Assembly (NCBI RefSeq): GCF_963678635.1
Contig: NC_087063.1
Coordinates: 78,391,617-78,455,616 of the forward strand
Length of the DNA: 64,000 nt
Direction of reading: 5' to 3'
From: Symsagittifera roscoffensis
Taxonomy: Eukaryota; Xenacoelomorpha; Acoela; Convolutidae
Shown: piece after piece, positions 51,593 to 63,234 of the stretch
Layout of the letters: every line of letters starts with the position of its first letter
How positions within the stretch are numbered: the first letter of the stretch is position 1
Translations under genes and position numbers: made by a program
Notes under the pieces: model-generated
Told to the model about the DNA's origin: nothing
Seen by the model: only the letters and a program-made list of their open reading frames with translations
Databases searched by the model: none

Positions 51593-52569
51593 CCTTGAAT
51601 TTCGTTTTTTTTTTCCATTGCTATGAAGTTTGTTTCGTGGTTTGATTTTTTTTCTAAGTAGGATATAGGGCGCCATAGTGAATGAAAAAGGGACATCCGT
51701 TTACTTCACCAATCAGTTGAAGGTATTATATTCAGTTCAACCAGTGGCGTGCGCAAATATTTTTCTAGGGCGGGCGGTTTTTCAAAAAAAATTGGAAGTT
51801 TTCACATTTTTTTTGTAAATCAATTTGATTTTATGATTTTCCGAGCTCTCCGATAATACTATAAGGACCCTGTTTCGTCAAAAATTTGGTCCTTCAAAAC
51901 CTGAATATTCCGCCTGCCTTTTGAAACATGTTCGGTGTTTTTTCTTTTAAAGTTATCAAATATAATGACCTGAAAATTCCGCTTGACTTTTAAAACAAGT
52001 TCGGTGGTTTTTCTTTTAAAGTTATCAAATAAAAAAACTATCTTTTAATATTTAACGTTCTTCTCATGCGCAACTTCACTTACAAAGTGATAAATTTTAC
52101 ACTGTAAATTTTGTTGCACGTTATACAAAAACTTAACTGAGGCGAAAAATGCTTGAACTAAAATTCTACTAAGCCAATTTCTTATTTAAAAGAATTCAGG
52201 TAAAATGAATGAGACAACTCAACCGAAAGCTATTCAGGCAGTTTAAACGCTTTAAAACGTGAAAGCAAAAACTTTTCACATGCAGTGAAACATCAAAGTT
52301 TTGTTCAGACGGATTGTTTTGACGTCTTTACAGAAACTAATCGCGATTGAGTCTAGGTTCAATCAGAAACCGATATCTAGCTAATAAACTAGTATTTACT
52401 GTTCATTAGTACATAGACAACAAACCTTGATCATTTCTCAATAGTAATGAGGTTTGAATATTGATTGACTCTCATCTGAATCAATCTCAATTTTTCAATT
52501 TCATCAAAGATTGACATATAAAATGGAATTAGAATCACCTGAAAGCTCAACAAGGCCTCTACACTACAC
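51593..52569. other. Intergenic DNA with a repeat start at about 51745
   Basis: CAGTGGCGTGCGCAA at 51743 opens a repeat whose CCGAGCTCTCC block (51841) recurs at 26283. Two near copies of a roughly 65-bp unit (CCGCCTGCCTTTTGAAACATG and CCGCTTGACTTTTAAAACAAG) lie at 51910-52030. No gene. Confidence 0.45.
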
Positions 52570-52581
52570 AAAAACAAAACT

Positions 52582-53100
52582 GTGAATGGCTTCAAACAAT
52601 TGCAATGTGCAATGGCAAAACTCACACCAGGCTTTAGACACAATGCCGACATCAAGGAGCTTCTAAAAATTACACACAGTGAAGATAAATTTTTTGACGA
52701 TGACTCAGGCAAACCAAACAGTCAAATAGTGGTCTTTGCCACAACACGCGATTTGTTTTCTATGTCCGACATCTGTCATTGTGACACAACGTTTTTAATG
52801 CTAGCAGATAAAATTTTCCAATTTTATTTTCTACATGTTGGGGTAGAATAACTAAGTATTTATACCCTTGGTTTACGCTCTGTTGTCCATTAAGACTCAA
52901 GACAAATATGAAGATGTTCGGCTGCTCTGAGCAATTTGCGAAGACATAAGCAAAAACACAGCCTGATTCAAGAGGCCATTTTTTAACTCACTTAGACCAG
53001 GCTAAACGGCCAATTGTACAAAGACTTCAATTTTTGCGCAAGTATGTGGTTGATGATTCGTTTGCCTTCAATCCGATTGATGATATAATAATAGCTTTTT
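52582..53100 (+). pseudogene. MULE-type transposase fragment
   Basis: Open piece 52582-52851 has DDDSGKPNSQIVVFATTRDL, then DICHCDTTF and IFQFYFLHVGVE. This matches the MULE pattern (..W..DGTF....F.Q.Y.IH), with DGTF degraded to DTTF. Beyond 52851 the frame is broken. A relic. Confidence 0.5.
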
Positions 53101-53371
53101 GAAGGACACCGAATTAGAGGAATTTCAAATTATAGTGGGGACTACTTTGAAGGGACTCCAATTGGTGCCTGTCGAGGAAATGACCGCACCAAACCGAAGT
53201 TTTTTTATTGCTCAATAAAACGTCATAAATCACGTACTTAACAATGAGTCACGTACAAATACTACTTTGGAAGCATGGAGTGGCAGCTCAATTTTTCGGC
53301 GTTTCTAACTGTGTCGTAATCGTATTTTACTTTTGTCGAGTCTGTTCATACCATTAGTCAAGACCTTTAAT

Positions 53372-54386
53372 TAGGCCCTGGTGCGGTTAACCAGTAAATG
53401 GGAAATTAACCGCTGAAAAAACGCTATACCGATTAACCGATAATTTTTTGGGCAAAAAGAGGACCTTTTGCGTATTTATTTTAAAGCGACAGGGACATGT
53501 CTGCAAAATGTATGTACTTTACGTTTCAGATAATGGTCAAGGAAAGCTGGATGAGGAAACACTTCTACTAAGTGGACGACAGGAGAACCATGTGCGACCT
53601 CTGCAATGCGAATTTTGCATTCTCCGGAGACAACGGTACCCTTATATATCATGCGCAGAACGTCCACAAGTTGTCAGACTCCACTGCATTGACATCCACT
53701 TGCGTATCTGCACCCACTCCAGTTGAACGTGATGCATCTAGTAGACCAGTGAGCAAGATGTCGGAAACTACGACGCTGCATGCCTAATTTGCACTGAAGA
53801 GTGTTCAACTGAGCGAGCGCAAAAAATATGCAGTTGGTTGTGGGATGCGTTTCAAAAGATCTTCTGCCGCTTTCGTTTGGAAAAGGTTAATTTTGATAAA
53901 GGCATTGATTACTTAAAAACGGACACTAGTCCAGGGCTTATTACTACATAAACAATGAAAAAATTCGTTTGGCAAAGTTTAATTTTGATTAAGGCATTGA
54001 TTACTCAAAAACGGACGCTGGCTCAGGGCTTACTACTACATTAACAATGAACGTTGTATTTTTCATTGCAGAGAGAAGCAATGTATGTCGATCCTATCGC
54101 TTGGTGCAGCACAAATACTTTTCGCATCCCGCGGCTTCACATTCTTGCTCAGTAGTATCTGCAAACTCCGGCGGTTTCTGCGAGTTTTGAACGACTGTTC
54201 AGTTACTTCGGAAACATATCTATCACAAATATCTCTCAAACCGGAGAGTGCTGAAGCTATATTATTTTTATTTGGATTACCCAACGAAATAAGGGTCGAA
54301 TAAATTCTTTCTTCAAAAGATTTTTTTAACATTAACCGGTTAACGGATTTAACCGGTTAATGAAAAAAATACCGCTCCAGGTCCTA
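53372..54386 (+). mobile_element. hAT-like DNA transposon, internally deleted
   Basis: Terminal inverted repeats TAGGCCCTGGTGCGGT (53372-53387) and ACCGCTCCAGGTCCTA (54371-54386) agree at 14 of 16 positions and lead into TTAACC-rich subterminal repeats on both sides. Inside is a BED-finger-like coding piece. No 8-bp duplication is visible, so it is old. Confidence 0.6.
53572..53787 (+). pseudogene. BED zinc finger piece of a hAT-type transposase
   Basis: Residues CDLCNANFAFSGDNGTLIYH plus AQNVH give C-x2-C...H-x4-H, the BED finger that opens many hAT transposases. The catalytic part is missing. Confidence 0.55.
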
Positions 54387-54694
54387 ACTTCTATATTTGG
54401 TTTTTATTCTTTACTTCCAAATACACAATTTCATTTATTGAAATAACTTTGTTAGATCTCTTTTAGTTTAGTTTTAGTAGTAGTTAGAGGAGTATGCTTT
54501 TACTCTTTCACACATGTTCTTTTACGACAAGGCATGAATGAAAAATGAAATATTGGAACGCATGAATGAAAAAAGAAATCATTTGGTTAGTTTCGCGCAC
54601 TTTTCCGGGCTCTTTCACAATTTTGCGGGCTCTTTCACAATTATTCATGACATGAATTGTGTCTTCCTTTCTACTCTTTAAACTACTTTCTTGA

Positions 54695-57062
54695 ATGGCT
54701 CCAACGAAGCCAACCTTACAACAGCTACTCAATCAATGGAGACGTCGCTACAGTACTGTCAAGGAGCTTGAGGAAGAAGTAACGAGGCAAATAGCCAACT
54801 CAAGCAAAATCGAGTACGTTAAACTCAGTTTTGAGGAGATAACCACTTGTTTTGATCTGCTTGATACGCTCGCAGACGACTTAGCCGCGTTTTCTACTCA
54901 GGAAGCACAAGAATGCCTCAACACTACTTCAACGCTACGAAAACGAAAGTGCGACCTACTAATCAATGTTAGAAAATACGAAAAGGTCTCAACAAACGAT
55001 GGTTCAGTTTCCACAAGGTCAAACAGCCCACTTAGAGTGCAAAGCACATCTGCAACAGCCAGTGTACCAGTAAGAAGCTCAAATACTACTAAAAACTTGG
55101 CCAACAACTTCATCAGTACTACGGCTGCCGACTTCTCAACTTACACATTCACCTACGGCTTGAGTACATTCGACTTAGACGCTCCCCAACGCTACAGTTT
55201 CCCACCTCTACCGGGAACCAACAGAGCTATAGATCAGACAATCAACGGTGTCATCACTGCTTCATATTTCGAGCTCCTCTACGATACAACTTCTCGCCTC
55301 CACCAATTTCCAATGAAAATCACATTTGGAACGACAACTCAAGACACGAAGCCCAGATGTCAACTGGCAATAACCGATATGGTCTGCTAACAACTTCAAT
55401 TGCAAATAGTCCTGCTACTACATCTGAACAGTTCGTTACCAACATCTTCAACGACCATCATAGGACTAACTTACAATCACACGGACAACAACGCAACAGC
55501 CTTTTTGATAATGAGCAAAGACAAGTCACCAACCACGCTACCATTTATCCGACCACTGCCATCAAGTACAGTTTGAAAGGATTCAAATTGCCAGATATAA
55601 AACTACAAAAGTTTGACGGCAACCCACTGGAGTGGAACAAATGGTTCGAACTCTTCCATACTGCGATTGGCAACAACACACGCCTAAGCCCGGTTGAAAA
55701 AATTACTTACTTGCAGTCATTATGCACTGATAATGCTAAATCTTTAATTGAGAGCTACGGAACCAATTCTTTTCAGTATGAACAAGCAATACTTGAATTA
55801 GTGCGTAGATACGGTAACCCAAAAAATGTGGTGTCAGCGTTCATCGGGGAACGTGAAAAGTTTGACAATTGATACTAAGCGAACCACAGGGCTTTATAAG
55901 ATACCCTGCTTTCCTACGCAAACTAATCCACAACTTCGAACTCAACGGCTACACCGTTGATCTAAATTCCAGTAACCTGACCCGACTTGCTCGCTCAAAA
56001 CTCCCAGTAAGTCTACTAATGAAGTGGGAAGAACACTGCGTGCTGCACGACCTCGATTATGCTACACTCAAAGACTTCACGCAGTACCTCAGTAACTACT
56101 CGCGAGCATGCGAGAACCTGGACATAGAGCCGTCGACTCCAAACCAAGCGGGACGAAATCGCCAACCTATGAAGCAACAACAATCCGACAGCCGACCCAA
56201 CCAATTTACTTCTATGTCCAGGCAAAACTACGACAAATCTTCAGGCATATCAGCAAGACCAATAACTTTAACATGTCCAATAGATAACCAAGTTCACTAC
56301 GTTGGAAAATGTCCGGACTTTTTGAAACTTCCCATAGATCAACGGGCAGAGCTGGTGAAGCAACATAAGCTGTGCTTCAACTGCTTAGACCAACACAGAT
56401 TTAGCGAATGCACATCGTCTAAGCGATGTTTCATCAACAACTGCGGAGGGAAACACCATTCAACTCTACACATCGACAAAAAACCGTTTCAAACGCACAA
56501 CCAAAAATCAAATAACATGCAGCTTGGCACTAGAGTAACTAAGCCCCCGGAACAAGCTGAGGATCCAATCCAAAATATGAACAACATCAGAAATCAGTTA
56601 CAATTTATGCCGGTAACACTATTTAACAATGGCATCAAACTAGATTGCTACGCCATACTCGACAACTGCAGCAGCTGCTCATATATCTTCAGCAAAACAG
56701 CTGAAACACTTCAGTGCAAACCAAGCCAACAACTACAGCTTAGCGTACGAGGTGCTTTCAGTAAGGACAAAGTGTCTTCCTCGCTGGTCCGGCTTAGTAT
56801 TGGACCACATAACGCTACAAAGCCTACTTTCACCCTACAGTCAGTCTATTCAGTTGAAGCTCTGAGTTTTGACGCCATCGACGCAAACAACCTTAACAAA
56901 ACGTGCTCACTCTACCATCACCATCGTCGTGTCAACTTTCCTGAACTAAGCGACAACGCAGTTCAAATTTTGCTTGGCGTAGATGCTTTCTGGAATATTG
57001 CGGAGCGCGATATCAGGAAAGGTCCTACAGGCACTCCCTACACTGTAAAAAAAACCTACTAG
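54695..57062 (+). pseudogene. BEL/Pao gag and protease region
   Basis: Pieces 54695-55390, 55357-55872 and 55869-57062. They hold the N-terminal gag (MAPTKPTLQQLLNQWRRRYS), the capsid domain (LPDIKLQKFDGNPLEWNKWF), Cys/His knuckles (CFNCLDQHRFSEC) and an aspartic-protease-like CYAILDNCSSCSYI where D-N-C stands in place of the common D-S/T-G. Frame changes near 55370, 55870 and 57050. Confidence 0.8.
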
Positions 57063-59048
57063 GTTGGACGATCACTGGCCCACTCAACCAGAAATCTAAT
57101 AGTTCCGAATCAAGTTCACACTCAACTAACTTCATTGACTTAAATTATCAAGAAGACGCTAATATCACTGAATTAAAGGAAAAATTCTGGAAAGTGGAAG
57201 GATCAGGCATCCAGGAAGATAACAAAGCTACATACTCTGATAAAAGCAAACGACAACTAAGATTTATGGAAAAAAGCATTGAGCACGATGGAGATCGCTA
57301 CAAAATAAATCTACTCTAGAAAAACGAAATGAAATCGCTGAACAATTATCCGGTAGCTAAAGCTCAACTGCTATCGCTACAAAAACTGCTCAGAAAAGAC
57401 CCTGAAACCATGCAATTTCATGAGAAATCGCTTACTACTGACCTGGAAAGTAACTACGTCAAGCCCGTTACTTTCCAATACCCACAACCTGAATTCCTTT
57501 GGTACCTCCCACATCACACTGTAACTAATCCAAACAAACCCGGGAAGGTACGCAGAGTGGCCAACGCTGCCTCAACGTACAAAGGCGTCTCGGTGAACTC
57601 TTGCCTCGAAACTGGACCTGACCTCCTGAACAATGTTTGGACTTCTACTACGATTCCGGGAAAAACCTCTGGCTGTATCGGCGGATATTAAAGGTATGTT
57701 TATGCAAATAGGTATTAAAGATGAAGATCAAAATGCGCTTCGCTTCCTTTGGCCTACCAAAAATGGTATCAAACAATACCAATACACGCGACTTATCTTT
57801 GGTGCAAAATGCTCACCATCCATTGCCATCTTCGCGCTTCATCAAACAGCTGCCGATTACTGTGTAACCAAACCCATTATTGCTCAACTGCTTCACAAAA
57901 TCTTTTACATGGACGACTTTTTTCACTCGTTCAACACCACACACAAGGCTAGAGACTCTACTACGCAACTAAAGTCCTCTCTAAGACAGGGGGGATTCAA
58001 CCTAACTAAGTTCGTATCTAACACTAATGACGCGATCTATTCCATTGATGGAGGCGAAGTTTCTACTAATGCTACAATGCATCGTGTTCTGGGTGCCAAA
58101 TGGGACACAACTGACATTACGATATTCGTGCAACCAACAACCAAGCTAACTAATACTACATCATCTACACTCCGAACAGTTCTCTCTACAGTAGCAAGGG
58201 TTTTCGACCCCTCAGGCATCCTAGCGCCGTGGGTCATAAAACTCAAAATTCTTCTGCAAAATGTGTGGAAGTCTGGTATCTCTTGGGACGAAACCGTGCT
58301 CAGAGACTTTGTTCCGATAATTGACAAATGGGTCGACCAATGCAAACAAGTACCCCCTGTTAGGCTGCCGCGCTTACTTGGACCACAGCTGTCACCTAGT
58401 GATATACAGCTTAATGTTTTCTGCGACGCGTCGCAAGACGCAATGGCTACGTGTATCTACTTCCGAACTGCTTGTAGCTCTGGCATACACGCTACTTTTT
58501 TGATTGGCAGAACAAAGGTAGCACCACTGAACCAAGAGAGCATTCCTAAACTGGAATTACAAGCCGCCCTTATGGGTGCTCGGCTATGCAAGTTCGCTAC
58601 TGATGAAATGCGATTAAAGCCCCACTCCACTCACTTTTGGACGGATAGCACTACTATTTTGTCCTGGATCGCTTCACTTGGTAAACTGAAAACTTACTGC
58701 GCAAACAGAGTTGGTGAAATACTTACTTTATGCAAAGCCGAACAATGGAAACATATCCCTGGCACACTCAACCCAGCAGACAGTGCTACACGGGGAATTG
58801 AACTTAAAGACGTAGCAAAGCTCTGGTTGGATGCACCACAATTTCTACTCAACAATGAGCCTATTTGGGGGATCAACGAAATAATGGAACAAAGTAATGC
58901 TACAACGGTTAGCCCCTCAACTACACCCTTAATCGATTCTTCCAGGTTTTCTGACTGGTTTCGATTAGTTCGGGTCACAGCTCGGGTTAATGTTTTTGTC
59001 GATACACTGAAGGAAACGGTAAACGTTCTACCACTATGGAAGACCTAG
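57063..59048 (+). pseudogene. BEL/Pao reverse transcriptase and RNase H
   Basis: Frame changes near 57050 and 57640 and a TAG at 57317. The RT has VSADIKGMFMQIGIKDEDQN, TRLIFGAKCSPS and YMDD at 57906-57917; RNase H has FCDASQDAMA and FWTDSTTILSWI; then HIPGTLNPADSATRG. The 57633-59048 piece is open for 471 codons. Confidence 0.88.
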
Positions 59049-60376
59049 AAAAAGCTAAGCTCTTCCTTTTTCAACAATCCCAGCAAGAAACCTTTGGTGA
59101 CACCTACAACCAACTACGAACCAAGCAACAAGTTGAAAACAAAGACAAACTGCAAGAGCTGTCACCTTTTCTACGACTACGAAACTCACCTTTACCGGAC
59201 GCAACAAAGCATCAAATAATTCTTAACGCAAAGGACCCAGTTGTGCGCATGATGATCGAGAGCGCTCGTCGCCGCTGCATGCATCACGGCACTGAGTACA
59301 TTCGCAACTACCTGCAACAAAGTTTTGTCATCTTTGGGCTCCGAAAAACACTCAGACAGATAAGACATAACTGCTTTCTCTGCAGAAGAATCCAAGGCAA
59401 AGGGCTACATCCACTCATGGCCGACTTGCCGCCAACTCGTTTCGACGATCCTTCTGACGACCCATTTCCGTTCAAAAACACAGGAATTGACTATATCGGG
59501 CCATTCTACATAGCAACAAAGGATACAACTGAAAAAAGCTATATTTGCCTCTTCACATGCCTCTCTACTCGCGCGGTTCACCTGGAATCGACAGAGAACC
59601 TTACTACGAACAACTGTATAACGGCAATTAGACGTTTCATGGCTAGGAGAGGCACACCTAAGCGTTTAATCTCCGACAACACTTCTTACTTCGTCGGCGC
59701 GCGTGAACAACTACGCTCAGAACAAATCAACTTCAACGAAACCACCCTAACTGAAACGCTACAAATCCACAATGTTGAATGGCGCCTAAATCCTCCGGCT
59801 GCCCCCCATTTTGGCGGCGTGTGGGAGCGACTCGTCTCATTGATAAAACGAGCATTCTTACTAAATCTTGGTTCTGATCGACTATCAAGAGATCTATTTG
59901 CTACTATCGTAGCCTAGACCGAGGCAATCCTCAACTCACGTCCGCTAACTCATGTCAGTAGTGACCTTGACGACGACCTTCCACTGACACCCAACCACTT
60001 CTTAATGGGTCGTCCATTCGTCTGCGCTCCAGCAGCAGCCTTCTACGAAGCATCTACCAGTAAACTGTCCAACAAGTCCTGGAAGCGAGCAAAAGATAGA
60101 CTTGAGAGCTTCTGGAGGCGTCTACTTAAAGAGTACGCTCCGACTCTCATCAGAAGGACTAAATGGACGCAACCTGAGGAACCACTCGAAAAAGATGACC
60201 TCGTGTGGATACTTGAGGACTTTACACCACGAGGCATCTGGCCACTGGGTCGAGTGTTAGAAGTTTTTACCGGCTCGGATGGCATCGCGCGCTCGTGTAA
60301 ACTGAAAACAGCCCTAGGTACTTTAACGAGACCAGCGGTAAAACTTGCCCTCGTATCCCCAAAAAAGAAGATTTAA
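59036..60376 (+). pseudogene. BEL/Pao integrase
   Basis: A frame change near 59040 and an in-frame TAG at 59915. Zinc region HHGTEYIRNYLQ..CFLCRRI; catalytic part GIDYIGPF, STRAVHLE, LISDNTSYF and PHFGGVWERLV; then NSRPLT, TPNHFLMGR and a C-terminal domain ending near 60376. Confidence 0.88.
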
Positions 60377-60388
60377 GACCACTTTAAG

Positions 60389-60421
60389 TGTACTACAACA
60401 ACAACAACAACAACAACAACA
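60389..60421 (+). repeat. (CAA)n microsatellite
   Basis: About ten CAA units just after the BEL integrase ORF. Confidence 0.9.
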
Positions 60422-60500
60422 AAAACTTGTCTCAACTCCTTCCCCTTCGGTTCCAAATAAGATCTCCCTCCCCCGAGGATGTTCATGACATGAATTGTCT

Positions 60501-62990
60501 CACATTAATTATAGAAAAATGCGGTAAAATCTTTTAATAATAGCATGATTTGTTCCGAACTAATGAGTAATAAATTTGACTTCAACAAAGTGACTTTTAA
60601 GATATGATCATCAAATTGTTTTAAATAACAATTTTCTGGCATTTTCCCCTCAGAAAGAGCAAAAACATACTCTTCAACAGTTCCTCAGGCCAGGATTTTT
60701 CCCTCGGGCATCTTTCAACTATATTCTAAGTACTACAAAGAGTACAAATTTGATGTTTTATCAAACTGCAGATTGTTTTCTGCCTCTCATAATAGTCAAC
60801 GGTACTGAAACTACTGAAAAACAGTTTTTTTTCGCTGTTTAGTTTGACTGTTCTTTCGGTAAGCCTTTACTTTTTTACCAGCGAAAAAAATTGCCCACCA
60901 AAACTGATGCCTACAAATACGCATTAATCAAGTATACGTGACTTTTTTCGGGACTGCTCTGCTGTTCTTTGATAAATCCGAAAAGAAGAAGCTAAAATAA
61001 TGTTTTTATTAAAGGTGCAGTGCCAAAAGGTGCAGTGCAATTCTAACTATTAAAAGGTGCAGTGCCATTGATTAATACCTTTCATATTATATTACATGAT
61101 TCGTCTGTTCGGTTTCGTATTGGTGATTAGTTGATTTTTGGTACAATCGTAATTCAATCAAAAAAGCGCTGAATAAACTTGAGTTTACAAAGCACTCAGC
61201 GAGCTAACTGAGCGGATCTCTTTAAGTATCCCCCCTTTGTTACCTAGTAACGGTACTTTTGCAAAAAGGGGGTAGCTATAGACGTCCCTCTCATAAATGA
61301 TTTAATTAAGCATTCAAAATAGCGTCCAACAATGAACCTCGAATTGACTCTTTCTTGATTTATGTTCTTGGGGTATCTGCGAAAAGTTATTTTCATTGAT
61401 TGATCACGCCAATCGGCGGTAGCTTTAGAGTGAGAGGATTTTGGACTTTTCCACTTAACCCCCCTTCAACACACGTAGGTTTCCTCCTTTTGTTTCATTT
61501 TGCATCCATTTTTCGCCGACCAACTTTTTTTCTCTAAATTTCTTTCCTTAGAGCAAAAGTTTTGCTCAAACCGTTTTTGTTAGTGTAAGGAGATTTTGTA
61601 GTTTCAAAATACTCAATCGAAAAAATCAGTCGACAGATAGCAACTTTTTCTTTGAAAATTAAATACAAAGTAATTGACTTTCGAAAAAAACCTGCCCCAC
61701 ATGCAACTCTAATTTGTACTTTTAGATAAATGGAAATGAATAATTAAATTCAAGAAAAAGAAAGTATATCAAAATTTCAAATAATTTACAGTGTCTTGTT
61801 AAACTTTACAAATGCTGTGCAATGGAATGGTGACCATAGTAAATAATTCAGGTTCAAAATCATTATCAACATGTTTTATAGCTTTCAAGAAATACCTAAC
61901 CAATACAACGACTAACCGAAACTTCTAGTATTTAAAGTTTTAGAAACAAACTGGGCTCTTTTCCATTCGCCCCCCCCCCCACCCCCACCTTTCAAACTTT
62001 CTAGTTTTATAGTTATTTTACGTGTAATTATGGCTGAACGCGTAAAGTTACAATGTAAGGTATGGAGAACAAAACTGTTCAGAATTGTTAGTTTTTCACC
62101 ATGCCAAGTTTCATAGCATTATGACGATGTTAAAATAGTTTATCAAAATTGAAATTCAAAGGTTGGAGTTGAGGGGGATGGAAAAGAGACAATAATAGTG
62201 GCAAAATGTTATTACATGTTTTAGTTAAGCATTCATTATCATTTATCGATCGGCTACTTAGCCGATAAAACCTGGGTAGACGCCCCTTGAGCCGAAAATA
62301 AAATTTTCATAAAAATTTTTACACCCAATCCGTTATCTGTTTTAGCTCTTCAAACGACGCAATACAAGATGAATAAGCCGTTAAAACATAGCCGATATCA
62401 TTTAGTCAAAAAAACTTACTCAAAATCAGAATCGGTAAATTTACAAATAACAGAACGAATTTTAATCATAGTAAAAATTAATGAAATCAGAAGAAAATTC
62501 CATGCTTTGGAAATTCCAGAAAGAACTTCATTTATGCATATTGAAAAAATCAAGGCCTGGTCGGGATTAAACTCCAGACAATAAGATGCAACTGCACGCA
62601 CTTCGCCACTATGCCAAGTGCGAAAGTTCTACAAGTTTTGAGGTTCCAGAAAAAGCAAATTCAATTTCTTGGATTTGTATGATAAGTTGTTTCGGGAAAA
62701 ACTCTCGCGAGTGAAACGAGTAACGAGATCGTAGCATTACTCATTTCTCTCACAAGTCGCACTGCGACGATAAAACGCAATGAACATGTTCGCTTACTAG
62801 GAATAAAGAGGTCATTATCTCATTTTAACTCAGAAACTGAATATTGAAATTCGCTCAACATTTTTATTGGAAAATAGATTAAGTATAATTTATTGCAAAA
62901 CTGCCTTAGACTGGTTTGTATATTATCTTTGGAAATGCTTAAGATTTAGATCTGGTAATAATTGAGACGGCTCCTTCAATGAGTCAACAT
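60501..62990. other. Intergenic DNA between the BEL element and SUCLG2
   Basis: No supported gene. Apart from the 13-base repeats and a poly-C run at about 61971-61980, it is AT-rich unique-looking sequence. The ORF at 62369-62584 has no recognisable domain. Confidence 0.4.
61011..61065 (+). repeat. Three copies of AAAGGTGCAGTGC
   Basis: Exact 13-base copies at 61011, 61026 and 61053. No known function. Confidence 0.75.
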
Positions 62991-62992
62991 GA

Positions 62993-62998
62993 TTTATT
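62993..62998 (-). terminator. Polyadenylation signal of SUCLG2 (reverse AATAAA)
   Basis: TTTATT on the + strand, i.e. AATAAA in reverse, about 105 bases after the SUCLG2 stop. Confidence 0.5.
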
Positions 62999-63102
62999 AG
63001 CCGAACTAAAAAACAAATTAACGCTACTTTGCAAGTTTTTCAAAGTTCGTTAAATCTGCTCAACTAGCGTGTCCTTATAGAAATGGTTCAGAATAGTTCA
63101 TT

Positions 63103-63234
63103 TCAGCTTGAGTTTGCAGCTTCTACTGCTTTCATGGCCGCGTCGTCTAGTTCAAGGGCACTGATGATGTTGAGGTCACTGTTGTTCAGGATATGCATTG
63201 CTTCTTCTGCGTTTCGACCGACCAGACGCACTAC
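63103..63234 (-). CDS. SUCLG2: Succinyl-CoA ligase (GDP-forming) beta subunit, last exon
   Basis: In reverse, acceptor TGCAATAG, then VVRLVGRNAEEAMHILNNSD, LNIISALELDDAAMKAVEAA and NSS, TGA at 63105-63103. This matches the C-terminus of SUCLG2 (VVRLEGTNV.EA..IL.NSGL.I.SA.DLEDAA.KAV) and not the longer, different end of the ADP-type SUCLA2. The enzyme is a mitochondrial citric-acid-cycle step, interconverting succinyl-CoA and succinate with GTP, as a heterodimer with the alpha subunit. Only this exon is in the window; earlier exons lie beyond 64000. 63235-64000 is intron with no feature. Confidence 0.85.
   Translation of the reverse strand, partial: VVRLVGRNAEEAMHILNNSDLNIISALELDDAAMKAVEAANSS

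Larger units (their letters stand above)
54646..60500 (+). mobile_element. BEL/Pao retrotransposon, decayed
   Basis: Gag, protease, RT, RNase H and integrase in BEL/Pao order, interrupted by a small number of frameshifts and stops. Full LTRs are not visible. The same 17 bases, TTCATGACATGAATTGT, stand just before gag (54647) and just after the polypurine-like CCCGAGGATG (60482). The damage is light, so it died fairly recently. Confidence 0.85.

Noticed and set aside
61011-61065. Possible CRISPR-like or satellite array of the AAAGGTGCAGTGC repeats
   Set aside because: Only three short copies with unequal spacing in an animal genome.
62369-62584. 71-codon + strand ORF upstream of SUCLG2
   Set aside because: No domain, no splice signals, ordinary base composition for the region.
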